DNA of 64,000 nucleotides from Sabethes cyaneus (lineage: Eukaryota; Arthropoda; Insecta; Diptera; Culicidae): positions 80,366,909 through 80,430,908 of the forward strand of contig NC_071353.1 in the NCBI RefSeq assembly GCF_943734655.1, read 5' to 3'. Positions 1-11,155 of the stretch are shown in pieces. The translations under genes and the position numbers were made by a program. Each line of letters opens with the position of its first letter. Position 1 is the stretch's first letter. Below the pieces are notes generated by a model. The model did no database searches and was not told where the DNA came from. It saw only the letters and a program-made list of their open reading frames with translations.

Positions 1-975
1 ATGGGTTTCTTTTTTGGGGCCCCTTGGTTTAGTCCTTTTCGGTTTTATTTTAAAGCTTTACTGGTATAAATATTATGTAATTGAACTGAAAATGTTCGAT
101 AGTTCATCTAAAAAATGTATTAAGACAGGAACTTTTGTGCTGAAACACTTAATTTTTAATAGGTCCCACTTGCCCCGGGTGCTTTGAAGTGCCGACCTTA
201 TTTCGACCCATTTTTTTTTAATGCCGGTTGTCAAATTAAACAACTAGTTTTCGGGTGTAATTTATTAATACACTCATTATGTTTACCTACTGTCAGAAAA
301 ACATGTACTTTCACGTAAAGCCTGTGGCCAAGATATCATTTATAGAAAGATGCGTCAAACTTCCAACGCAAATTGAAAATAACGCTCAAATTGAAAGTCC
401 AATTTTGATGTTTGGAATGCCTGTTATAAATAATCTATAATTTTAATACATGCGTTTGAGTTGTATCTTTCATTTCTAGAAAGGTTCGGTTGGAGAAAAT
501 AAGGTTGAAGAGAGTTATGAGCTCCGTTCCCACTTACCCCGTATTCCCACTTGCCCCGGGGTACCTTATCATGTTTTAAAAAATAAATGAATATGGGTCC
601 ACTCATACCAGCAAAACTAACAAGTGCCGGAAATTATATTGATCATATTTTCCATCCTCAAGCATGTTTATGGCGCCGCTTTTGTTTAGGCCATTGCAAA
701 TCATATTTAAAGTTTTTGTCACCCGCTCCTTAGAAATTGGCTTGAAAGATCGGGGGGCAAAAAAATAATTTATAGTATATGAGTCAAATTTCTTTTTATA
801 AAATCAATTGTCTGTGGGCTCTACAGTCTGAAAAACTCGAAAAATGAGTCTCCGAGTTGAATTAACGCTTCTAACACGAAGCAGAAATGGAAATTCGAAC
901 AACGGAATTTCCGAAAATCGTCCAAAAAAATTTTCCTTCGTTTTTGTCTTTTTTCGTATAGAAAATAATAACGTA
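1..975. other. AT-rich DNA, no gene seen
   Basis: No credible gene. All open frames are short and without recognisable motifs. The only repeated words are CCCACTTGCCCCGG near 168 and again near 545, and a weaker cousin near 21402, which suggests fragments of a dispersed repeat. Confidence 0.6.
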
Positions 976-1955
976 GGGGAAGGGCAGTAAAGACGGACAC
1001 TGCGGGAAAGACGGACACTTATCATATTTCATAAACAATAATTTTTTGAAGGAAACCAATGATGGGAAATGTTTCTATAGACTGAATAAACACTTTTGAA
1101 TTAAACTGCTGATTTCTAGCAGCGCAGCTGTCAAATTTATAAGCAAAACAAAGAAAAAATGCCTAAATACGCTAACCGATGTAATTTTGTGTGTGAAGAA
1201 AATAGCTGGTAAATCGTTAAAAAGCAATACTTTCGTGCTATATCGACGACATTACGTTAGTTTGACCCTTCACTGAATGTCCATTGGAAATCTAGTGAAT
1301 TTTTGAATATTCAGTAAAAAGTTATTAAAGTTTGAAAAAATGGTATCCAAGTCGGGAAAGACGGACACCCGAAGGTAGGGAAAAACGGACACAAAGATTC
1401 CGTATTCATTTTGCCTAACAACGATTTAAATTGCAAATACTTGCATATTATACATGTAAAAGTATCCAGAAGTCATTTAACAGATGGAATAGGCCAACTT
1501 TTAGAAACGATTAATTCATCACCAATTAAAATATTGAAGATTATAAAAGGGAACCATTTTATTTCCTCGCTCAAAGGGGGAATTGGGTAAGGGGTTTTCC
1601 CAAGCCAATTCTTTCCTAAATACATGATGAAATATGTTAATGTCTTTCTTAATACTGATAATTCGTCGGCGCGTGACACCTTTTCGCGAGTGTCCGTCTT
1701 TCCCATATCAAGTGTCCGTCTTTCCCATATCAAGTGTCCGTCTTTCCCGCCCATGCGCAGAAACTCTGATTTATACATAATGTTTATAATATTAAAAAAA
1801 GTATAAATTTTGGAAGAAATTTTCTAGTACACGCTGTAACTTTATTAGACAGAGACTTAAAGTTTCAGTTTGTATGAAAATTGCAATCAATACAGTTATA
1901 TTTGAGTAGATATTGACTCTTGACCTTAAGGTGTCCGTCTTTACCGCCCTTCCCC
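976..1955. mobile_element. MITE, 980 bp, TA target duplication
   Basis: The element is bounded by inverted ends, GGGGAAGGGC(A/G)GTAAAGAC at the left and its complement at the right. It is flanked by TA at 974-975 and 1956-1957. It has no coding capacity. The word GGAAAGACGGACAC and its complement recur inside: near 1008, near 1355, and three times in a row near 1689-1750. The ends therefore seem to have been multiplied as subterminal repeats. TA duplication fits a Tc1/mariner-type or similar transposase acting in trans (inference). Confidence 0.85.
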
Positions 1956-3246
1956 TATATATTATAAGCAAGAATAGAATCGGTTTTCACGTTTAAACCT
2001 TAAATAAAAATTCTTAAAATGCATGTTTTTTTTGCTCGATTAAAAAATTCACTTTGTTTTTTATCGCCCCCCCCCCCTTCAGTGGCCGAACACCGGAAGA
2101 ACAAAAACTTTATAAAATATTTGTAATGGCCTTATTTGATCTCATCGTTTCCTAAAGTATCTAACGTATTAACGATACGATCAAGCTAATGACCATTTTT
2201 TCATTAAAGTTTATTCAAAAGAATCTCGAGTTTTGATTTTCATGCAAAAATAATTAGCTGAAAGAGCGCCATCTAAGAAAAAGTCCAATTTCTCTTTTTC
2301 GTTTTTCATATCTAATACTCTACTCAGTTATTTTTTCAAATTCAGACATTATCTTTTTTGGATATGGATTTTGAAAAATAAGGAACGGATCTTTAAAAAT
2401 ATAGTCAAGTTAATTATAGATGTTCCTGAGAAATTAAAAAATAATTATTGTGGCAGTAGAAAGGCTAGGTCACACCGCTAGGTGGATTAATTCGGGGTTT
2501 TGATATACGACATGACATATTTTACTGATGCTGAAATGTCCCTTGGAACCGTTTCCGGATTCCCAGTTTCCTCCCGGATGCGCCATGCGGCACATGGCTT
2601 GTAACTGCAGCAAAGTAACTGATATGAACACAGTCGATGATTTGTTAAAAAAAATCAGCATGTTTCCAACAAATTTCAAATATTTAGCAGCATTATCTAA
2701 AAAAGCTATGTCGCGGTCCTACAAGGAACACCAGAATAACTCCGGACCCATGTGATATATGGCCATGATTGTTAGTAATTATGAAAATAGAAAACTTTTT
2801 GGGAATATTCCCAAATTTAGCGAAAAAAATTGAAAGATAAAAAAGTTACGGCCATTTTAGCAAATTTTCGGCTGCTTCGAATGATGTAGACCTTAGAAGG
2901 GCTAATATTAAGAATTCTAATTCTAGAGATGAAACTGTTGATAGTTATGACTTCACCAATTTTGAGGTGATACATGAGCAGTATGTAACGGAAAATTTGT
3001 TCAATTGTGGATGTTTCTTTGTATGGATTGCAAACTGTAGGGAGAGACGTCATTATTGCATAGAAGTGGCAGTTACGTCAAATAGTTTTTTCCATTATTG
3101 CCACTAACTTTTCAAACAAAACATGTTTCTTTTTATGTGTATTTTGTGTATCATATAGTAAAGCATGTGCTGCAACGAAAAAGTAGATTTTGGTGAAATT
3201 GGTTTTTACGTCAACTATGCATCCATGGGCAGGGTAGGCGTCTACG
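1956..3246. other. AT-rich DNA, no gene seen
   Basis: No coding region is supported. A short end fragment of the element f family lies at 2464-2512 and a C12-like run near 2066. The remainder shows nothing recognisable. Confidence 0.5.
2464..2512 (+). repeat. End fragment related to element f
   Basis: The words CACCGCTAGGTGGATTAA and TTCGGG match the right-hand tail of element f near 51121-51145. This is probably the outer end of a decayed relative; its other end was not found. Confidence 0.45.
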
Positions 3247-3660
3247 GGCAAAAAACTTAGACAATGCTCAACGGGAACTTGAAAGCACTGGCCGTTTTTG
3301 AACATCGTGTGCTTAGGATCACGTTTGACGGTATATGGAGGAGAAGGATGAATCACTCTTCGGCAAACCCAGTATGCAGAAAGTTGCTGAAGCAGGAAGG
3401 GTACAATGGGTGGGACATGTTGTGAGAATGCCGGAAAACAACACCGAAAAAATGATGTTTGCCTCGAATTCACTTGGCACCAAACGCAGAGGTGCGCAAC
3501 GGGCTCGACGGTTAGACCAAGTGGAGTAAGTCCTGAAAAGTGTGGAACATTCGAGAAATTCGAGACGGACAGTCATGGACCGAGTTTGTCGGCGGAAATT
3601 GTTATGCAGGTGAAATCCTAATGGACATCGCACCAGGATAAGTAAAGTATTTTAGTTTTT
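3247..3660 (+). pseudogene. RTE-like LINE, 3' terminal fragment
   Basis: Translation gives the C-terminal segment that follows the reverse transcriptase in RTE-type LINEs: a leading part like ALAVFEHRVLRITF, then VQWVGHVVRMPENN and GTKRRGAQRAR. The same segment occurs at 19850-19930 and 23090-23260 in this window. Frames are broken. A GGATAAGTAAAG tail lies near 3637, comparable with the AAGTAAGTAAG tail of the copy ending at 20083. Only the 3' end remains, as expected of 5'-truncated LINE insertions. Confidence 0.7.
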
Positions 3661-3806
3661 CTAGTTTTTACTATAAAGGTATCGATACAAATATCGGCGT
3701 TTTAGTATCGATACTGAAAGGTATCGGTACGCTGAGTATCGATCCAAAATATCGAAGTATCGGCCAAAAAGTATCGATTTCTTCGATACCGATACAGTAT
3801 CGCCTA
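3661..3806. repeat. Array of GTATCGATAC-like palindromes
   Basis: At least eight variants of the palindromic word TATCGATA or GGTATCG(A/G)TAC occur in about 140 bp, alternating with short spacers. It lies exactly between two RTE-like fragments of opposite orientation. TATCGATA is the core of the DREF/DRE site in flies, but nothing here shows regulatory use. Confidence 0.6.
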
Positions 3807-3810
3807 ATGC

Positions 3811-4262
3811 CTCCTAGCCTCCGTTTCTAGTCTGGCGTAGATTGCCTTCGTCGTCCCAAGGTTTTTAGTAATGATGTCGAGGTCATCTGCGAAGGCTAGG
3901 AGTTCGCTACTCTTGCTGAAGATCGTTCCTCTCGGTTCGACGCCCGCTCGCCGGATAACAGCTTCAATAGCGAAGTAATATACAGAACAGTCTATCGCCT
4001 TGTCGCAACGCACTGGGCAATTCAAAGGGACACGCACGTAGCACGTCACTCGCTCCAGGGTAACTTTGATCAGCCGTCGTCAGTTTGTCCGGAAATCCAA
4101 TCTCGTGAATTAACTGGCATAGTTGTTCGCACTTGACTGTATCACATGCTGCTCTAAAATCTACGAATATATTATGTGTTAGCACGTTGTACTTCCGATA
4201 TTTCTGAAGGATTTGTCGGAGAGTAAACATTGTATCTGTAGTGTTAGACCATCTTATGCGCA
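3811..4262 (-). pseudogene. RTE-like reverse transcriptase fragment
   Basis: Read on the minus strand, this encodes the middle of a LINE reverse transcriptase: a segment with NIFVDFRAACDTVK, then GFPDKL, LRQGDRLFC, and the active-site region LLAFADDLDII. Frameshifts separate the parts, so it is dead. It lies head-on to the plus-strand fragment at 3247-3660, so they are two separate insertions or an inversion. Confidence 0.75.
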
Positions 4263-4425
4263 CGCGACCATCTTATGTGTGTGTGCGTGTGTTTGCCTGT
4301 GCATGTGTGGATGCGTGTGACTGTTTGACGCTTATATTATATCGCCTGTTTTTTGGAGATAACCAAGCCAATTCGTGTGCTATTATTTTTATTTGAAAGG
4401 TATTAACCCATTAAGCCCCACACTT
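4263..4425 (+). repeat. Element f-family fragment
   Basis: A TG/GTGTG-rich stretch is followed by ATATCGCCTGTTT and TTTGAAAGGTATTA. The same words appear in the same order inside element f at 49208-49330. Confidence 0.6.
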
Positions 4426-4968
4426 TTTCCAGCAGAGACAGAAAGTTGAAACTTTCAGGAAAATTCTCTTTTAGATCAACTAAGAAAAAGCCGTTGACAT
4501 TTATTTTTAATTTTGGTTCTGAGCCCCGCAACGCTGGGCGTTAAGGTTGTACCATTTTTGCATACTTTTTGTGCATTAGGATGCTTCATACTTTTGTAAC
4601 GATGGTACAAAATAATTACGGTAACAAACCCTGTAGTTCGATCCCACACACAACCTTCACCAAAAGATTTTTCGCGTTACATCTGGTATCCCAGCAAAAT
4701 GGTTAGAATATCGCGACAATAAACAAACCCTGCTACCCTACTAGCACAGTTGTTGCAAACCAGTTGTGGCAACCGATTTATAACTAATTTTAGTCATAAA
4801 TAAGTTTTTGCAACCATAAGTGCCAAAAGTGTGTTGCTTGGGTAATGCCCACCGGATGGAACCTGGCGAAACTAGCCGAAGCTGAATCGTCGGTCCCGTC
4901 GTAAAGTCCTGTGCTTGGCAGGCAAATGAGTCTAGGGAATGAGCCATTTTCAAGACAACCACTATAGA
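4426..4968. other. Unassigned DNA
   Basis: No gene or known repeat is recognised. Its last 11 bases (ACCACTATAGA, 4958-4968) are the left copy of the target duplication of the RTE-like element that follows. Confidence 0.5.
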
Positions 4969-5059
4969 GTCTATACGCACAAACAATTAAGACATGCACG
5001 ATAAACGAAGAAAACAAGTGGAAAATAAAGTAAAAGACAGAAAAGTACAGACAATAGTT

Positions 5060-5109
5060 GGTTGGCTGCTTGCGTCAACTGATTGTCAAGATTTGGGATA
5101 CGGAACGAC
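5060..5109 (+). pseudogene. RTE-like RT, first fragment
   Basis: These codons encode a short segment ending IVKIWDTE, the piece normally just before the LPEEW motif of RTE-type reverse transcriptases. The reading frame resumes after BEL1 at about 12280. An in-frame stop lies just upstream near 5052, so nothing longer is open. Confidence 0.65.
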
Positions 5110-5497
5110 TGTTGGAAGTACTTTGTTTTGGTTCTCCTATCAGCGACCCACCACCGATGTATTTCGAGTGTGTTTAGCTAAAAGACTTTAGGTAACCTCA
5201 ATATTCTAATAAGCACGTTCCAACATACGGAATATAAGTTTAGGTAATATTACATTTTTAATCCATCACCAGTTTGAAAATATATTATCTAATAGAAAAT
5301 ATCAATTAATAATTAATTACCAAATTGTTAACACGCTACATCTGCTTCTAATTATTTGCGGTTCTGCCTGATCCATTGATTTTTCCGGTACTGAACATCA
5401 TGTATGACATATAATTGCGAGTTACCACAGTATAATATAACGTGTCTGCTACTCCGATCGTAGGACACAGATGGGGCCTGCGTAAGATGCCGTAACA
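5110..5497 (-). repeat. BEL1 3' LTR
   Basis: TGTTGGAAGT ... CCGTAACA, 388 bp, paired with 11890-12274. In element orientation this is the downstream LTR. Confidence 0.92.
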
Positions 5498-5539
5498 TAC
5501 TCCCGTCCGTTAAACTGATCCTTATTGTCCGAATCGGTT

Positions 5540-6863
5540 TTACTTGGAATAACGTCCAAAAGCGCCAACTTCACAGCTGGCCGTAGCATAGTTCCCCGTT
5601 ATGTTTGTACCACTGCGCGACGAACTCGCCCGTCTCGTCCTGTGCGAGTCTCTAAAACACGTCCCCGTAGCCAGCCATTTCGAATTCCCTGTTCGATAAC
5701 CACGACTAAGTCTCCCGGGCGCAACTTCTTTGTGTCCCGAAACCATTTCGTTAGCCGGGTTATGGTGGGAAGATACTCTTTGACCCATCGGAGCCAGAAG
5801 AGATCTACTAAATACCGACACAAATTCCAATCACCACGAGTTGCAGCTTTTGCTTGTACTATAATTTTCATCGGTTGTGTCACACCACTAGAACTCATCA
5901 AAAGGAAGTGGTTCGGCAGATTCCTGAGTTCCAGTCTCTAACGGTATGAAATTCAATGGACGCGAATTAACAATCGCCTCCGCTTCTACTACTATCGTCG
6001 CGAAAGTGTCTTAAAGTCGTCATAGCCGCAAACGCTACCTTCACTGACCTCACGAGTCTCTCCCACGAACCGCCCATGTACGGACATGAAGGCGGATTAA
6101 TCAGCCACTTGATTTGAGAATTGGTGAAGGTCTCCTCGAGGTTATTATTAATAGTTTTCAATTCCTGCTTTAGGTCATTGCTGGCGCCTACAAAATTACT
6201 CCCATTATCGCTGTAAAATTCTGCAGGAGCGCCTCGTCGCGCTACAAATCGACGAACTGACTTTTTGAACGAAATGGTAGAAAGTGAATGCACGACCTCA
6301 AGATGAACTGCCCTTATAGTGAGGCAGGTAAATAACGCTACCCACCTCTTAGTTAGGCTTCATCCAATACGTATCTGCAAAGGCCCGAAGAAATCCACGC
6401 CCACAAATGAAAACGGTCGCGCAAATGCTCCGAGTCGACCGGAAGGCAAGGCGCTCATTCGTGGTGGCGTTGGAGTCGCTTTATATACTTTACAATGCGC
6501 GCATCCCTTAGTAATCCGCTTAACCATCGTTCGCAAGCGAGAAATGTAATACCGCTGTTTGACTTCGTTAATAACTATCTCCGCGTTGCAATGAAGATAA
6601 TTCTCATGATACCACTGTATTATCAGAGTAGTGATATAATGATCCTTGGGCAAAATGATAAGATATTTCGTATCGTTGGTTGCAAATGCTGCTTCAGAAA
6701 TCCGACTGTCCATACGCAAAACTCTGTCTTCATCCAGAAATAGATTCAACGTTGCTAGTTTGCTATTTCGTTCCAACAAGTTCCGTTTCCCTTTATTGTC
6801 TGTGGCTGCCGTCAAATCTTCTACCTCGCGAATATACTCGTCCTTTTGCACTGCACGGTACAC
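5540..6863 (-). pseudogene. BEL1 integrase and C-terminal domain
   Basis: Order on the minus strand: the HHCC zinc-binding part (HYITTLIIQWYHENYLHCN ... CAHCKVY) at 6360-6863, ending with the first catalytic Asp context VDFFGPL. Then the core with SDNGSNF and GGSWERL (second Asp and Glu) at 5967-6293. Last comes the C-terminal domain seen in Pao/BEL polyproteins (WFRDTKKLRPGDLVVV, GRDGRVRRAV) at 5540-5901. Frameshifts lie between the pieces. The catalytic residues are still visible but the protein cannot be made. Confidence 0.85.
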
Positions 6864-7175
6864 ACAAGCTTCCGCCGCTGCTAATTCCTCTTAAGTCAGT
6901 AGACCCCCTACTCGAGGAAGTTTCTTGACCATGCGGCCCAAATTCTTGATGAATCTATACACATAACCCACTGTTCGTAAAAGCCTCATCCATTGCGAAA
7001 ATCTTTGCCATTGCACTAATGGCACGGGATTTAAATGAATTGCTACATGTGCTCGCTTTTCTTCGCTAGTATTACTTGTGATCGTTGGCTGTTCTGGCCA
7101 TCGTTCTTGTGGTTCGTACAAAAAGAGAGGTCCTTTATGCCACCGGCTTTCTGCATCTAGGTCCGGTCCTTTTCC

Positions 7176-7577
7176 TCATTTCGTTGCTTCGTCAGCTACA
7201 TTCTGCTTGGTCTCGATCCATCGCCACTCATCCGGTTTTGTCTTATCAAGGATCTCACCGACTCTTACTGAAACATATTGTCGGTAGGTCCTCTGATCGG
7301 AAATTATCCACGATAGCACCGTTCGGAAGTCAGTCCATATGAATCTACGTATAATTGGCAGTGAATGAGTGGAGCTAATAGTGTGAATTAATCGGGATCC
7401 GATAAGTACAGCTTGCAGTTCCAACTTGGGAATCGAAAGCACCTTGATAGGTGCGACTTTCGACTTTGCAGCTACTATGGAACAATGAATTTGACCAAAT
7501 ATTTCAGCCCTGAAATACGCAACACAAGCAGGTGGACAGGTAGACTCGCTAGCGTCCACAAGCACGTGCAGCTGCAA
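7176..7577 (-). pseudogene. BEL1 RNase H region
   Basis: A minus-strand frame with LHVLVDASES (first Asp), SIPKLELQAV (Glu) and RFIWTDFRTVLSWI (second Asp), ending in KQNVADEATK. These are the RNase H landmarks of Pao/BEL polyproteins. The frame is open for 133 residues but isolated by shifts on both sides. Confidence 0.85.
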
Positions 7578-7657
7578 GAACTTATATCAGTTGAAGCACG
7601 TCCGGGAAAGTAACATCGAGGTACGCATACTTTATTCAGCTGGCGAAACCTGTCCGT

Positions 7658-8754
7658 CTATGTCTTCCACCTGATCTTCGAATCTTCAGGTATTTTATCG
7701 TTCCACCCTACTGCACTGCGCCAAATATCTTGCACGATAATTTTCCCGTGAACTACAAAGTGGGAAAGTAAGCCAAGTGGATCAAATATTCGCATCACCG
7801 TATCAAGGACTTCTCTCTTTGTAGCCCATGTCAACACCGTAAGTTGAGTAGCGGAGAACGTAAAAACATCAGCCTTAGGATACCATAACATACCCAGAAT
7901 GCGTTATAATTGAGGATTGGCTACCACGGTTATTTGCAGCACTTCCTCAGGTTTTCCGATTTCTCCTATCTGTCTTAATACCGAAGAACTGTTGGACGTC
8001 CAAGAATGAATCTGGAAGCCACCTTGCCCCTTGCACGAATTGTACCTCTTTCGCCCTCTCAACGCTGTCCACACTATCCAGATAATCATACACATAGTGT
8101 TTACACTCAATTGCGTGCATTGCCTTTGGATACCGCTCAGCATATTCTCGCGCATTCATATTTTTGACCAATTGAGCGGTACACGGTGAACTCGTGGCAC
8201 CGAAAGTTGCGACACCTATTGTGTAAATTTAAGGAGTCTTACTAGGGTCGTCTCTCCATAGAACTCGTTGTGCATTCCTGTCTTTTCCGTATAACAATTT
8301 GGTGTAACATTTCGCGGATGTCCTCGCAAATTGCCACCTTCCGCTCACGAAATCCACTCAAAACGGCCGTTAAAGATGTCATAAGATCCTGGCCTTTAAG
8401 TAACATATCGTTTAATGATATGCCGTCAACCTTGGCTGCAGCATCGCAAAAAATTCTCACCTTTCCTGGTTTTTTAGCATTCACTACTACACCCAGAGGA
8501 AGGTACCAGGTCCTTCGTGGGTCTGCTTCCTTTAACTCGGTCTCCGAAATTAGATGCATATATCCTTTCTCCAGGTAGTGTGAAATCTGTTTTTTGACAC
8601 TTGCTTCTATTTGTGGATTAGCTTTCATCCGCTGCTCTAAATACTGCAGCCTTCGGACCGCCATCGGGAAACTATCAGGGAGTTCAAATCGAGCATATTT
8701 CCATAACAGCCCTGATTCAAATCGTTGACCGATACGCCTAGTGGTATTCTGCAA
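7658..8754 (-). pseudogene. BEL1 reverse transcriptase
   Basis: The N-terminal RT at 8242-8754 contains RTWYLPLGVVVNAKKPGKVR and FCDAAAKVDGISLNDML. Its continuation at 7947-8171 holds the active-site box, which reads HYVYDYLDS rather than HYVDDFLDS, so the first catalytic Asp of YVDD is Tyr. The RT end (VMRIFDPLGLLS) is at 7658-7891. With frameshifts and a changed active site this RT is inactive. Confidence 0.85.
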
Positions 8755-9413
8755 AATATCGTATGCCCGTTGATTTTCCTTCGACTCTGGGGTCTCCGCA
8801 ATAATATGCCCAAAGCCTCGACCGAGAAGTAGTATTTAATGAGATCGTGTAATTTTCCGGAAATCTCCGAGCACTCGCAAATATGTAAGTTATAAACCGT
8901 TGACTTGCCCGAAGTGAATCCGTGTACTGACCAACCTAAGCGGGTTTTGGTTGCAATGGGATCTCCAAAATTACCCTCTCGTGACTTAAGCGGTACTGCT
9001 AGGTGTACATTATCGATACCGATAAGAATTCGTGGTGTGGCGTTTAGACCGGCCAAATGTGGAAAATCCCGAACAAGATCTTTGTAATTTAGCGACTGTG
9101 CAGGCAACCCCAGGTTGCGTACTGTTCGTGCATTATTAACATCATAACGATGGGATACATTGGCCCCTGATATTTGAAAATTAATTCTCTTTGACTTCTC
9201 CTTCCGCTTTATATCTCCCGTCCACGCCAAGCACAGCGTATCACTACTCCCATCCGTTGCTAGCAAATCTGCTAGTGCACTATCAAGCAAAGTGACTGAC
9301 GAACCGTCATCAAGGCATGCGAAAGTTTGTACTGTTCGCACCTTGCCGTACAATGTTACAGGAAGTATAGGGAACAGCGATGATTTTCCCGTCTGTGTGT
9401 GTGTGTGATACAA
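8755..9413 (-). pseudogene. BEL1 protease region
   Basis: Minus-strand frame with FACLDDGSSVTLLDSALAD, the D-D-G-S catalytic motif of the A17-type Pao/BEL aspartic protease. It is followed by RILIGIDNVHLAVPL and KTRLGWSVHG, the usual linker toward RT. The frame enters the foreign insertion at its N-terminal edge (9396 onward); the upstream codons resume near 10176. Confidence 0.85.
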
Positions 9414-10154
9414 TCCATCGCCCGCTGACCGGCAGCGCTTTTATGTAAAAAAATTACTTGCATCTTTTAGTTAGAAAGTTTGTCTTCCTAAATGCAAATA
9501 ATTTTAGTCCTGGCGATAGAAGGTGATAGCTCTATTGTTCATCCAACGACCCATTTCTAGAATGCCTGGATATACACGCACATTCCGAAGCCGCCTTCTT
9601 AAACAATAAGCCCCGCATGGATACTTTTACATATCCACACTTCCAAAATAATTTTCATTATTCTGGCGCGTATTTAATTTGACAAAATCATAGTTATAAT
9701 TTGAAACAAGCAGCATGCGAAGCTGATTTGAAATAGTTCTCTTCCATACATATACCGTTTAAGTTCTATTTTGGAGATATTGCATTAAACACGAAATTTC
9801 ATTCATTCAAATTATCCGCTTTTATAATTTTAATCAAAATACAGCCGAAGAGAACATTTCAGTTGCTCAGCTACACATTTCAAAACTCTGCTTAACTATT
9901 TTAATTTTCATGCATAACAGCATCATCTGTACCGTAGCGCCACCTACATGTCAAACGAAACCCATATTCGTCAATAAACATCGAAAACAATTGGCATCTC
10001 GAATTATTTTTTATGGGGTTTCTATGACATGTCATTGGAAACTACTTTAAGTTTGAAAATGTACTTATCCGTGCTTATCCTTTGTAAATCAGCGGGATTA
10101 GGAAGCCAACAGCACTAAACAACACACGCGCGCAAACTGCAGAAATAAATACTC
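9396..10154 (-). mobile_element. 759-bp insertion with 21-bp target duplication
   Basis: A 21-bp sequence with core AGCGATGATTTTCCC is present at 9375-9395 and again at 10155-10175. Between them lies DNA without coding potential that begins with a TGTGTG run at the left, which is a CA-repeat tail on the minus strand. Long target duplication plus a simple tail indicates LINE-driven retroposition (inference). The family was not recognised. Confidence 0.65.
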
Positions 10155-10175
10155 CAGCGATGATTTTCCCGTCTG

Positions 10176-11150
10176 GTGGTGATTATTGACGTTCGCCATT
10201 GGGGTCGCAGAATTTCTGTCCGATTTCTTTAATACTGAATGCAGTAAGGGATGGTGTTTATAGTCGCAGCCATCTACCTTACACCTTTTCTTATATTTAC
10301 ATGAACGCTTTCCGTGCGAGAATAGACAACAGCGACAAAGCGAGTATTTTTTAACTACCTTTTCGGGCGTGTCGACATCCATTTTCTGGAACACGTCACA
10401 ATCTTTTACCCTATGATCTGGATTATTACACAATAGGCATTTCTTCCCTGAATTCGCCTTTGGCTCTTCCTTGGAAGGTATCACTGGCTGTGAATCAATT
10501 GCATGGGCATAAAGAAAGTTTTTGTCCCTCACTTTATTCATCTTCGAACTCGAACTCGTAAGCTCTGATGGAATAGTAACCTCGACCGCAGCTGATACTA
10601 AAGTCGTCATATATTGTGAGAACGTCTGTAAATCCGCGACTGCAAACTGCCGCTTATACATGGCCCAATCCAATTTGAGATTATCCGGCAGCTTCTCAAC
10701 TAGCTCGAACAGCAACATGGGATTATTCAAGTGTGCTGCTTGGTTGCCGGCCACTAAATGTTCACAAAAGTTTTGCACAGCAACACCAAAAGCAATGAAC
10801 GTTTCTAGCTTTCTCTCTTTAGGGGGTGCAATATTTTTCATTTTACGTAGAAGAGAGTGAATCAATAACTCCGGCTGGCCGAACAATATTTTGAGAGTTT
10901 GAATAACTTGAGGGACCGAAGCGGGTTGTAATAGTCGACTACGTACCGCATCTAGAGCGGGCCCTCTGAAGCACCGTTGAAGACGCTATAAATTTTCTGC
11001 GTCGGAAAAACCACAGGTTTGTGTGGAGTTCATATACGAGCTAAGGCCAATCCTCCGGATTGTTGGGAGTTCTTTTGGAGTGGCTTGGCGAGCTGCCAAC
11101 TCTTGTGGTCCAAGACTGCTCGTAGAATGAAATTGACGACGTTGGGAAGG
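10176..11150 (-). pseudogene. BEL1 gag, central and zinc-knuckle part
   Basis: Encodes the gag domain known as DUF1759 in Pao/BEL (ALDAVRSRLLQ, ILFGQPELLIHSLL, LVEKLPDNLKLDW). Two zinc-knuckle-like cysteine clusters follow: CLLCNNPDHRVKDC and CRCCLFSHGKRSC with a further CDYKHHPLLH. The longest open part is 10098-10886; the sequence to 11150 matches in other frames. The protein ends NNHHQTGKSS just before the 759-bp insertion, and the same residues restart on its far side. Confidence 0.8.
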
Positions 11151-11155
11151 GTGAA

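Noticed and set aside
2528..2755. Small plus-strand frame with several Cys residues (CAMRHMACNCSK).
   Set aside because: No zinc-finger spacing, no conserved context and flanked by repeat fragments.
5525..5941. Plus-strand frame of 138 codons.
   Set aside because: Antisense shadow of the BEL1 integrase C-terminal domain.
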